DNA from: Lithacetigena sp037446255 [NCBI: Coprothermobacterota bacterium]
GTDB lineage: Bacteria; Coprothermobacterota; HKB111
Assembly (NCBI GenBank): GCA_037446255.1
Contig: JBBIIY010000006.1
Coordinates: 1 to 28,531, forward strand
Direction of reading: 5' to 3'
Length of the DNA: 28,531 nucleotides
The translations under genes and the position numbers were made by a program. Position 1 is the first letter of the stretch. Each line of letters begins with the position of its first letter. Positions 16,900-24,273 of the stretch are shown piece after piece. The notes under the pieces are model-generated. The model saw only the letters and a program-made list of their open reading frames with translations. It was not told the origin of the DNA and made no database searches.

Positions 16900-17621
16900 T
16901 TCGTTATATTCTTATAATATCCTACCTGGGAGATAATTATTGTGGGTCTCAGCACCAGAAAGATTTCCCTTCTGTGGAAAAAGAGCTAAGTAGATGCATA
17001 TCCACTATTATCAGAGAGCCTATTAAAGTGAAACTCTGTAGCCGGACTGATAGTGGTGTACATGCATTACGAGCACGAGCTTTTTTTGAATGTAACGAAG
17101 TAATTAACCAGGATACTTTTTTAAAAAGTATTAATTCAGTGTTACCAGATGATATAAGGGTACTTCAGTTTTTTAGGGAAAATTGTGATACTGGAGTTGT
17201 TCTTAAAAAAAGAAATAAAACCTACCTTTATTTAATATACAATCATAAACACTATTTTCCGCCTTACTTGAAACATAGGGCTTTATGGGTCAAAGAATTT
17301 CTTGATATTACCTTAATGAGTCAGGCAAACTCTTACTTAATCGGTAATAATAATTGGGAATTCTTTTCAGCAACGGGAAGCCCTCGCCTAAGTACTATTC
17401 GGAATGTTGTTAATATACGAATTTTAAGAAAGGGTTTCTTAATATTCATTTATATTAAGGGAGAGGGTTTTTTGTATAAAATGGTTCGTTTGATTACCGG
17501 TCTTTTGTTAGAAATAGGTAAGGGGAATATTTCACCAAATTATGTGAAAGAAATTCTTGCTGGAAAAACCTACCGAAGAAAGGTAGTACCTCCTTATGGT
17601 TTATATCTTATAAGCAATTAA
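16896..17621 (+). CDS. truA: tRNA pseudouridine synthase A
   Basis: Isomerises uridines 38-40 in the tRNA anticodon arm. The 241-residue protein has the catalytic motif SRTDSGVHALRARAFF with Asp52, KTYLYLIYN, NNWEFFSATGS, and GEGFLYKMVRLITGLLLEIGKG followed by VPPYGLYL. The catalytic motif has Ser where Ala is usual (RTDAGVHA); the N-terminal GWQ-type motif is reduced to CGSQHQ. It is the last plus-strand gene of the long cluster and converges on iorB. Confidence 0.93.
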   Translation: MIRYILIISYLGDNYCGSQHQKDFPSVEKELSRCISTIIREPIKVKLCSRTDSGVHALRARAFFECNEVINQDTFLKSINSVLPDDIRVLQFFRENCDTGVVLKKRNKTYLYLIYNHKHYFPPYLKHRALWVKEFLDITLMSQANSYLIGNNNWEFFSATGSPRLSTIRNVVNIRILRKGFLIFIYIKGEGFLYKMVRLITGLLLEIGKGNISPNYVKEILAGKTYRRKVVPPYGLYLISN

Positions 17622-17622
17622 T

Positions 17623-18234
17623 TTAAAGAAGAGAAATCCCTTCTTTCCCCTTTTCTAAACCCAAGTTAAAAGCTTTAAGATTCAACTCTCTAAACTTTAG
17701 TGGAAAGCCATTTTCAATTGCTTTCATCATGCTTTCTGTACTTAGGGGAAAAATTGGTACAGAACAAAGAACACCTAACAATACGACATTTTCAGCTATG
17801 CTATTCCCTGCTTCCAGAGCAATTGTCCTGGCATCCACCAATCTAAGGCGTGGGTAAGCATTTCTAATTATTTTCCAGGCAAGGCTTAAATCTGGATAAG
17901 TAGCTAAACCTAAAGAAACCGTTAGTGGTATGATGGGATTAGTATTAACGATTAAATAGGTTTCAGGGGAGGCTTTGTCTAATGTTCTTAGAGCTTCAGC
18001 TGGTTCAAAACTAAGAATAATATCAGCCTCACCTTTGTTAATCAGCGGACTTCGAACATCGCCTATTTTCATTTCATTTACTACTGAACCACCTCTTTGA
18101 GCCATTCCATGAACTTCTGTAGAAATGACTTTTTTATTTTCTAACAGAGCTGCTTCACCAAGTAAGGTGCCTGCTTTAAGAATACCCTGGCCTCCAACAC
18201 CAGCAATTAAAATCGCCAGATAATTTTTATTCAT
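17623..18234 (-). CDS. iorB: Indolepyruvate ferredoxin oxidoreductase beta subunit
   Basis: Gamma-domain subunit of the enzyme that oxidatively decarboxylates arylpyruvates (from aromatic amino acids) to aryl-acyl-CoA while reducing ferredoxin. The 203-residue protein begins MNKNYLAILIAGVGGQGILK and has EVHGMAQRGGSV, GEADIILSFEPAEALR, and the late NVVLLG segment. The open frame continues upstream, but this ATG directly follows the iorA stop by one base with GGGAGA as ribosome site, so the extension is rejected. Confidence 0.94.
   Translation of the reverse strand: MNKNYLAILIAGVGGQGILKAGTLLGEAALLENKKVISTEVHGMAQRGGSVVNEMKIGDVRSPLINKGEADIILSFEPAEALRTLDKASPETYLIVNTNPIIPLTVSLGLATYPDLSLAWKIIRNAYPRLRLVDARTIALEAGNSIAENVVLLGVLCSVPIFPLSTESMMKAIENGFPLKFRELNLKAFNLGLEKGKEGISLL
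17625..17646. terminator. Weak bidirectional hairpin at truA/iorB junction
   Basis: A perfect 7-bp inverted repeat, AAAGAAG and CTTCTTT with an 8-base loop, lies at the very end of the convergent truA and iorB genes, where only one base separates the stop codons. On the plus strand it is followed by CCCCTTTTCT, which has a short pyrimidine/T run. The stem is AT-rich, so this is a weak candidate for terminating the long ribosomal transcript. Confidence 0.35.
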
Positions 18235-18235
18235 T

Positions 18236-20104
18236 TTAATTCTCCCATACCATAGCTTGTGCAGGGCAGATGTTAATACATACACCGCAACCATCGCACA
18301 TAGATGAATCTATTTGAATTAAGTCTTTAGTTTTAAAGATTGCCGGACAGGAAAAATCTTGAATGCATATCTCACACATAGAGCATAAATCTGTATTGAT
18401 CATGACTTTTTTCCAGCTTCCGCTTTTTCTTTTATTCCGAGCCTCAAGTAAAGAACAAGCCCTTCGTGAAATAATGACACTTACTCCCTGGTAACCAAGG
18501 GCCTCTTTAATAGTGCTGGTGGTAGCATCCAGATTATAAGGGTCAACTATCCTCATCCAGTCAACGCCTATACTCTTAATTACATTTTCCAAAGATATTC
18601 TTGGAGCATCTTCACCCATTCCATCTATGTTAGAACCAGGATGAGGTTGATGTCCGGTCATGGCGGTTGTGAAATTATCTAATATTATTAATAGAAATTG
18701 ATGTTTATTGTGAATTGCGTTCAATAAGGGAGTTATACCTGCATGGTAAAAAGTTGAATCACCAATAAATGATATTACTTTTTGGTTGGTAGCTCTGAAG
18801 AACCCCCCTGCTGTACCCACGCTGGAACCCATGCACAAAACATAATCAGCTGCATGGTAAGGAGGTTGAATACCCAGTGTATAACAACCTATGTCAGAAG
18901 GAAAAATGGCATCTTTGATACCTTTTTCCTGTAAAGCCTTTTTTACGGAATAGAAGGTTGCCCTATGGGAACAACCCGGGCATAATACCGGTGGTCTATT
19001 AGGCAATTTAAATTCAGGGGTTTGAAGGAGAGGATTAGCAATTTGACCTTGATTTATAAGGTTAATTAGTATTTTTTCCACTATATCAGGAGTATATTCA
19101 TAAACCCTGGGAAAGGTATTATCATATTTTCCTCTAATGTTGGAAGATAGTTTGTTCTGTTGAGCAAGAACTCTGACCTCCTTTTCCACCAGGGGCTCTA
19201 ACTCTTCCACAATGATTATATTGGTGTGAGTTGATACGAAATCCTCAATCAAATTTAAGGGAAGAGGATAGGTAAACCCAAGTTTTAGCACATCAGCATT
19301 TAACCCCCATTTATCTATGGCATCCCTCACATAGTTATAAGCAATTCCAGAAGCTATCACCCCAAAATCAGTATCTAAAGAGGTTTTTTCTATCGTGTTT
19401 AGCGGAGAATTGTCAGAAATGTTTCTGGCAGAAGTGAGTTTATTTAAAAGAAGAGGGTGCATTTGGAAAGCATAAGAAGGGATAGGTACGAATTGCCTGG
19501 GGTTTTTATTAAAATAACCCTTTTTCGGTTTGTTTTCCACTTCTTCTAAAATAACAATTCCCCTTACATGATTTATCCGAGTGGTAGTTCGTAGTATAAC
19601 CGGAATCTGTAATTCTTCAGATAGTTTTATTCCATACTTGACCATATCACGAGCTTCAGTTGGGCTGTTGGGTTCCAAAAGAGGTAATCCAGCAAATTGG
19701 GCGTAATATCGGTTATCCTGTTCGTTTTGGGAGGAAAACATAGAAGGGTCATCTGCTGAAATAATTAGAAAACCACCCTGAGTTCCTACATAGGCAGAAC
19801 TCATTAAAGCATCAGCAGCTACATTTAATCCTACATGTTTCATAAAAGTTGCTGCTCTTATCCCGGTGGAGGCAGCTGCTGCTGCAATCTGGAAAGCTAC
19901 CATCTCATTAACAGAAAATTCAAAATAAATGTCAGCTTTTTTAGCTAAATGGTGTAGAACATTGCCAATTTCAGATGAAGGGGTACCAGGGTAGGTGGTG
20001 GCAACACTAACTCCAGCTTCAATAAATCCTCTTACTATAGCCTCATTCCCTAATAAAAACAACTTACTACCAATAGGCTGGTTTAAAATATCTTCAACCT
20101 GCAT
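18236..20104 (-). CDS. iorA: Indolepyruvate ferredoxin oxidoreductase alpha subunit
   Basis: Thiamine-diphosphate-dependent catalytic subunit, 622 residues. The N-terminal domain has TTYPGTPSSEIG; the TPP domain has LCPGCSHRATF, SDIGCYTLG, and GDSTFYHAGI followed by NFTTAMTGHQPHPG. The C-terminus is a 2[4Fe-4S] ferredoxin domain with Cys574/577/580/586 and Cys603/606/609/613, all eight present. The ATG follows GGAGGA. Gene order iorA-iorB is standard. Presence implies anaerobic peptide or aromatic amino-acid metabolism. Confidence 0.97.
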   Translation of the reverse strand: MQVEDILNQPIGSKLFLLGNEAIVRGFIEAGVSVATTYPGTPSSEIGNVLHHLAKKADIYFEFSVNEMVAFQIAAAAASTGIRAATFMKHVGLNVAADALMSSAYVGTQGGFLIISADDPSMFSSQNEQDNRYYAQFAGLPLLEPNSPTEARDMVKYGIKLSEELQIPVILRTTTRINHVRGIVILEEVENKPKKGYFNKNPRQFVPIPSYAFQMHPLLLNKLTSARNISDNSPLNTIEKTSLDTDFGVIASGIAYNYVRDAIDKWGLNADVLKLGFTYPLPLNLIEDFVSTHTNIIIVEELEPLVEKEVRVLAQQNKLSSNIRGKYDNTFPRVYEYTPDIVEKILINLINQGQIANPLLQTPEFKLPNRPPVLCPGCSHRATFYSVKKALQEKGIKDAIFPSDIGCYTLGIQPPYHAADYVLCMGSSVGTAGGFFRATNQKVISFIGDSTFYHAGITPLLNAIHNKHQFLLIILDNFTTAMTGHQPHPGSNIDGMGEDAPRISLENVIKSIGVDWMRIVDPYNLDATTSTIKEALGYQGVSVIISRRACSLLEARNKRKSGSWKKVMINTDLCSMCEICIQDFSCPAIFKTKDLIQIDSSMCDGCGVCINICPAQAMVWEN

Positions 20105-20177
20105 AAAATATCCTCCGCTTTAACTCAATTGAAATAATTTTATCAGATTTAAGCAAAGTAATTGTTAAAAATGAATA

Positions 20178-20202
20178 AAATATTATATTTATGATAATAT
20201 TT
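20178..20202. promoter_or_regulatory. Perfect dyad in the divergent iorA/pilD intergenic region
   Basis: The 111-base region between the divergent iorA and prepilin peptidase starts holds a perfect 9-bp inverted repeat (AAATATTAT, 7-base spacer, ATAATATTT). It is too AT-rich for a terminator and lies between two start sites, so an operator for a dimeric regulator or overlapping promoter elements is possible. TTAACA at 20168-20163 followed by TGATAAAAT on the minus strand may be an iorA promoter. AT-rich chance symmetry cannot be excluded. Confidence 0.3.
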
Positions 20203-20215
20203 ACATTGTAAAACC

Positions 20216-20989
20216 ATGCTTATTTTTAATGTGGTAATTTTTATTACAGGATTAGCAGTTGGAAGTTTCTTAAATGTTGTGGCGTTAAGATATTTAAAAA
20301 AGCAATCTGTGGTATTGCCAGCATCTCATTGCCCAAAATGCTTAACTCCACTCAAATTTTGGGACTTAATTCCTCTGCTAAGCTATTTATTACTAAAAGG
20401 GAAATGCCGTTATTGCCAGGAAGTCATTTCTCCTGTATATCCGTTAGTAGAGTTAATAACCGGGGTAATTTTTCTCTGGTCTTATTTATTATTTGGGTTT
20501 TCTCTCCAGTCCCTGGAATTTGTTGTTTTAGGTTCCTTTCTGATTGTGCTTTCCATAATAGATTTTAGAGAGTTTATACTTCCCGACAAAATTGTTTTTT
20601 ATAATTTAATAGCCGGAATTATTTTAAAAATCGGATATTTAATAAGTGGTAGCAATATAAGCATATTATTATATAGCCTGGCTGGAGCTGTAATAGGTTT
20701 TCTATTTTTTTACATCATTTTTCTCCTTTATCCTGAAGGCATGGGGGGAGGAGATGTTAAATTATCATTTGTTTTAGGATTATTTGTAGGGTTTCCTCTG
20801 ATATTTTTATGGTTGTTTTTATCTTTCTTCCTGGGTTCTATAGGTGGAGTTTTATATATGCTTGTATTAAAGAAAAGATTTAGGGAACCGCTTCCTTTTG
20901 GACCTTTTTTAGCCCTTTCTTCCTTGATAACCTTATCCTGGGGCACTTATCTTATAAACTTATATTTTTCCTTATTCTGGCGGATTTAG
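20216..20989 (+). CDS. pilD: Prepilin peptidase / N-methyltransferase (PilD-like)
   Basis: Bifunctional membrane aspartic protease that cleaves and N-methylates type IV prepilins. The 257-residue protein has GSFLNVVALR near the N-terminus, a zinc-type cytoplasmic domain with Cys39/42 and Cys64/67, then about six hydrophobic helices with catalytic aspartates Asp116 (IIDFREFILPD) and Asp180 (GMGGGDVKL). No Shine-Dalgarno precedes the ATG. No pilin or pilus assembly gene is nearby in the window. Confidence 0.93.
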   Translation: MLIFNVVIFITGLAVGSFLNVVALRYLKKQSVVLPASHCPKCLTPLKFWDLIPLLSYLLLKGKCRYCQEVISPVYPLVELITGVIFLWSYLLFGFSLQSLEFVVLGSFLIVLSIIDFREFILPDKIVFYNLIAGIILKIGYLISGSNISILLYSLAGAVIGFLFFYIIFLLYPEGMGGGDVKLSFVLGLFVGFPLIFLWLFLSFFLGSIGGVLYMLVLKKRFREPLPFGPFLALSSLITLSWGTYLINLYFSLFWRI

Positions 20990-20992
20990 ATT

Positions 20993-21379
20993 TTGAGTCT
21001 TCCGAAATACTTAACCACTTTGGTAATTATTGTATTTTTATTATCTCTTACTTCTTGCGTTATAGAGAAAGAACCAGAAGATGTACTTAAAAATTATATT
21101 TCCTTGGTATTAAGGGGTTATATTGACCACGCTTACGAGCTTTTATCAGTTAAAGTGAAAGAAAAATCAACCAAAGAGGAGTTCATCAATGCTTTAAAAA
21201 TCTATAAAGGTAAATTAAAGTCATTCTACTTAATATCAAAAAAGGAAGAAAAAGGACTGGTAGTTTTGAAGTATGAAGTAGTGATCATTCATGAACCGGA
21301 GAGGGAAAGAAAATTAAAGTCATTTGCTTACCTTTCTCGTGAAAATAGGAAATGGAAAATCCTCAACCCTGGTTTTTAA
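20993..21379 (+). CDS. Small lipoprotein, DUF4878/NTF2-like domain (tentative)
   Basis: A 128-residue protein starting at TTG with a basic N-terminus, hydrophobic stretch and lipobox LTSC (residues about 19-22), so a diacylated, membrane-anchored, extracytoplasmic protein. After the cysteine, EPEDVLKNYISLVLRGYIDHAYELL and KSTKEEFINAL followed by a C-terminal strand region resemble small DUF4878/NTF2-like lipoproteins; this assignment is by pattern only. It follows pilD by three bases and overlaps the nucleotidyltransferase gene by 28 bases, so probably lies in one operon. The specific function is unknown. Confidence 0.7.
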   Translation: MSLPKYLTTLVIIVFLLSLTSCVIEKEPEDVLKNYISLVLRGYIDHAYELLSVKVKEKSTKEEFINALKIYKGKLKSFYLISKKEEKGLVVLKYEVVIIHEPERERKLKSFAYLSRENRKWKILNPGF

Positions 21380-22800
21380 ATATTAAGCTTGAAAAAAAGG
21401 TTTCCCAATCTTTACCGGAAAACTCAAGAGAAATTCTAAAGTTTTTTACAAGTAAAAATGCTTTTATAGTTGGAGGTTGTCTTAGGGATCACTTCTTAGG
21501 AAGACCTATTAAAGACATTGATATCCTGGTAATTGGGAATGAAAAGGGTATTGATAATTTTTTCCTGGAAAGGGAATTTACCAGGATAGTGCTTTCCAAA
21601 AAAGAACCCGTAATAAGGTATTTAAAGCAAGGTTTTACTTATGACCTAACATTTTGCAAAAAAAATAATGAGAATATAGTAACTTTAAAGGACAACCTTG
21701 AACATAGAGATTTTACTATTAATAGCCTGGCAATTTTCATGCAAGAATTTGATTCACAGGAAGTAACCTTAATTGATCCCACAGGAGGATTGTCTGATTT
21801 AAAGGCTGGTAAGATAAGATGCTTTAATTCCATTAATATGGTATCTGATCCCTTAAGGTTGTTGAGGGCATTTAGATTAAAATATCTTTTGAAATTTGAG
21901 ATAGATAATTTCACTATTGAACAAATAATGATGAATACATCGCTAATAAATAGAGTATCTTTTGAGAGAATAAGAGATGAATTAACCATCATCATGGAAG
22001 AAGAGTCTTATACTACTATAAAACAATTGTCAGATATAGGTTTATTAGACAAGATATTCCCAGAGTTATCTCTTGGTAGAGGAATGTTTCAGGGACCATA
22101 TCATGATAGTGATGTTCTAACCCATTCATTAAATACGCTAAAAGAGTTAGAAAAGTTATTACTAACTGCTGATTCTGACTGGTTTATAAGTGATATCAAT
22201 CAAAAAATGTCTTCAGGTAGTAAATATATTTTCTTATTAAAATTGTCAGCACTTCTACACGATATTGGGAAACCTCTTTGCGTTAACAACCAGGAGGGAA
22301 GAGTAAGTTTTACCGGTCATGATAAAGTCGGGGGAGAAACAGCTTTAAAAATTGGATTAAGATTGAAATTATCAAAGAAAGAGTCACAGATTCTTAAAAA
22401 ACTGATTGATAATCATATGTGGGTTGGATGTCTTATCGATCTGCAATTAGTTTCTGATAAAGCTAAAAGAAGGTTAATCGCTGTTTTGGGAGACGATTTA
22501 AGTGGAGCATTATTGTTATTCCTGGCAGATGCTTTAGCGACCAGAAGCCAAGCAAAAGAATACTATTTAACTTATTTAAAGTTTTGCCAGGACCTGATCA
22601 GATTTAAGAATAATCTCCCAAAGTTAAAAAAATTACTATTGAATGGCAATGAAATAATGAAATTGTTTTCTTTGAAACCCGGGAAAGAGGTTGGTAAATT
22701 GTCTTCAATTCTCAAAAAAGCACAGGAAGATGGTCTGGTAAAGAGTAAAAAACAGGCTAAAGATTATCTGATTAGATATATAAAACAGGATAATGAATAA
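21352..22800 (+). CDS. cca: CCA-adding enzyme / poly(A) polymerase family nucleotidyltransferase with HD domain
   Basis: Class II tRNA nucleotidyltransferase family, adding CCA (or part of it) to tRNA 3' ends. The 482-residue protein has IVGGCLRDHFLGRP (GG at 41-42, RD at 45-46), metal-binding Asp55 and Asp57 (IKDIDILV), Asp98, RDFTINSLAI, DPLRLLRAFR, and a C-terminal HD domain (LLHDIGKP, 302-308). Whether it adds CCA, only CC or A, or poly(A) cannot be told from these motifs. The start lies within the lipoprotein gene and has a poorly spaced AGGA. Confidence 0.87.
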   Translation: MENPQPWFLNIKLEKKVSQSLPENSREILKFFTSKNAFIVGGCLRDHFLGRPIKDIDILVIGNEKGIDNFFLEREFTRIVLSKKEPVIRYLKQGFTYDLTFCKKNNENIVTLKDNLEHRDFTINSLAIFMQEFDSQEVTLIDPTGGLSDLKAGKIRCFNSINMVSDPLRLLRAFRLKYLLKFEIDNFTIEQIMMNTSLINRVSFERIRDELTIIMEEESYTTIKQLSDIGLLDKIFPELSLGRGMFQGPYHDSDVLTHSLNTLKELEKLLLTADSDWFISDINQKMSSGSKYIFLLKLSALLHDIGKPLCVNNQEGRVSFTGHDKVGGETALKIGLRLKLSKKESQILKKLIDNHMWVGCLIDLQLVSDKAKRRLIAVLGDDLSGALLLFLADALATRSQAKEYYLTYLKFCQDLIRFKNNLPKLKKLLLNGNEIMKLFSLKPGKEVGKLSSILKKAQEDGLVKSKKQAKDYLIRYIKQDNE

Positions 22801-22817
22801 GAATCTCTTATTCTTTT
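22795..22817. terminator. Hairpin terminator between convergent cca and xer genes
   Basis: A perfect 8-bp inverted repeat GAATAAGA / TCTTATTC with a 3-base loop is followed on the plus strand by TTTT. The stem holds the cca stop codon in one arm and the minus-strand recombinase stop in the other. It should end plus-strand transcription best; on the minus strand the trailing T run is weaker. Confidence 0.6.
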
Positions 22818-23680
22818 AATATACGTCTATAAACTTCAAATAGCTTTTTCTTAGAAACATGAGTGTATATCTGAGTAGTGGTTAAGCTTTTATGACCGAG
22901 CAACTCTTGTACATACCTGATATCTACTCCAGCTTCCAATAAATGGGTGGCAAAAGAATGCCTTAAGGCATGGGGGTTTATTTTTTTTCCCAGGATTTTA
23001 ATTGACTTACTCTCTGTTAACATATGTAAATACCTTGTGCTAAATGCTTTACCTCTTTGGTTAAGGAAAAGGTGGGGAGACTGAGGGGTAAAGTCAGATC
23101 TGACTTCAAGGATATATTTTCTTAATACCGGAATTAAAGGGTTTGGGAAAAAAGTTATTCTTTCTTTCTTTCCCTTACCCATTATCCTTATTCTTCCCTC
23201 GTCTACATCAACATCCTGAAGGAGAAGATTTCTAACCTCATCAACGCGTAATCCTGAGCCATACATAAATGTCAGTATCAAATAATCTCTTATTTCAATA
23301 GGTTCAACCGGTGAATTTAAAAACATCTCTTGTGCTTCCTGAAAGGATAGAAATAAGGGTAGTTTCAAAGGTAATTTAGGGCTTGATAACCAGGGGATAG
23401 GGTCAACAAATTTATAATTCTGGTATTTCAAATAATGAAAGAATGATTTCAAGGAGGATATTTTTCTGGCTATAGATCTTTTATTTAAGTGTTCCATTAC
23501 CTGTAACCATTTTAAAATTACCTGATGGTCTAATTCAAATAGTTCTATCTTCTGTGTTTGAATAAAGAGAATAAAATTAGATAAATCAGTTCTGTAAGCT
23601 TTTATAGTATGAGGAGAAAAACCCCGATATTTAAGATTTTCCAAAAAATCCTTGAGAATTGTTTTATTACCATTTTCCAA
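22808..23680 (-). CDS. xerD: Tyrosine recombinase of the XerC/XerD type
   Basis: Site-specific recombinase, 290 residues, of the size used for chromosome dimer resolution. The N-terminal SAM-like DNA-binding domain (FLENLKYRGFSPHTIKAYRT) is followed by a catalytic domain with Arg145 (GSGLRVDEV), a lysine at about 169-172, His237 and Arg240 (HALRHSFATHLLEAG), His263 (LLGHKSLTTTQIYTH) and Tyr272, a full active site. The start overlaps the aldolase gene end by 14 bases. No mobile-element genes flank it, so a housekeeping Xer is more likely than an integrase; XerC versus XerD cannot be decided. Confidence 0.88.
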   Translation of the reverse strand: MENGNKTILKDFLENLKYRGFSPHTIKAYRTDLSNFILFIQTQKIELFELDHQVILKWLQVMEHLNKRSIARKISSLKSFFHYLKYQNYKFVDPIPWLSSPKLPLKLPLFLSFQEAQEMFLNSPVEPIEIRDYLILTFMYGSGLRVDEVRNLLLQDVDVDEGRIRIMGKGKKERITFFPNPLIPVLRKYILEVRSDFTPQSPHLFLNQRGKAFSTRYLHMLTESKSIKILGKKINPHALRHSFATHLLEAGVDIRYVQELLGHKSLTTTQIYTHVSKKKLFEVYRRILKE

Positions 23681-24236
23681 GTTTAATTAACCTTTCGTAT
23701 AAATGAACCTGCAAGTAATGCTCTACTGCTTCTACACTTAGTAAAGCTTCTTCCAGGTCAGTACCCCAGGTAATTATTCCATGGTTTTTCATAATAATAA
23801 TGTTACTTTTAAGGCTTGCTTCTCCTACTGCCTGGGCTAAAACAACAGACCCTGGTTCAAAATAACCAATAAATACAGGTTGTTCAAGAAAATGGGCTAT
23901 ATCAGATGGTCCCATTTCTGGAAATTTTCCCCCCCTGCTCAAGGCAGTGGTTATTGGGGGGTGAGCATGAATTACCGCTTTAGCACTTGGGTTCAGGTTA
24001 TAAATACTTACATGTACATGATATTCTGAAGAAGGATCTCCCCAGATTATAGATCCATCCATAGTTAAAGCTGCTATATCTCGAGTATTGAGGGTGGCCT
24101 TATTTCTTTTGGTTGGAGTTATGTAGATATGCCCACCTTCACAAAAACTGATATTTCCTGTTCCTCCCAGTACATAGCCCATTCTATGTAATAGTTCACA
24201 GGTTTTTATTATTTGTTCACCAATAAGCAGTTTCAT
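23667..24236 (-). CDS. Class II aldolase/adducin family protein
   Basis: Zinc-dependent aldolase or epimerase family (FucA, AraD, MtnB). The 189-residue protein has GGTGNISF, DPSSEYHVHVSIY with candidate catalytic Glu71, zinc ligands His90 and His92 (VIHAHPP) and His152 (MKNHGI). It is shorter than typical FucA, and the phosphate-binding TPSG motif reads TPTKRNK, so the substrate may differ from fuculose phosphate. A GGGAG site precedes the ATG. It lies between a DUF401 transporter and a recombinase gene. Confidence 0.88.
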   Translation of the reverse strand: MKLLIGEQIIKTCELLHRMGYVLGGTGNISFCEGGHIYITPTKRNKATLNTRDIAALTMDGSIIWGDPSSEYHVHVSIYNLNPSAKAVIHAHPPITTALSRGGKFPEMGPSDIAHFLEQPVFIGYFEPGSVVLAQAVGEASLKSNIIIMKNHGIITWGTDLEEALLSVEAVEHYLQVHLYERLIKLGKW

Positions 24237-24273
24237 ATGATATTATCTCCCTTGAGAAATTATTTAGCAATAA

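Noticed and set aside
18235-18294. A 20-codon N-terminal extension of IorB into iorA.
   Set aside because: The extension does not resemble the family, and the internal ATG one base after the iorA stop has a GGGAGA ribosome site and the correct MNKNYLAILIAGVGGQG opening.
20162-20202. A dif-like Xer site in the iorA/pilD intergenic dyad.
   Set aside because: The arms are 9 bases with a 7-base spacer, not the 11-6-11 layout, and do not match known dif arm sequences; an AT-rich operator or chance is simpler.
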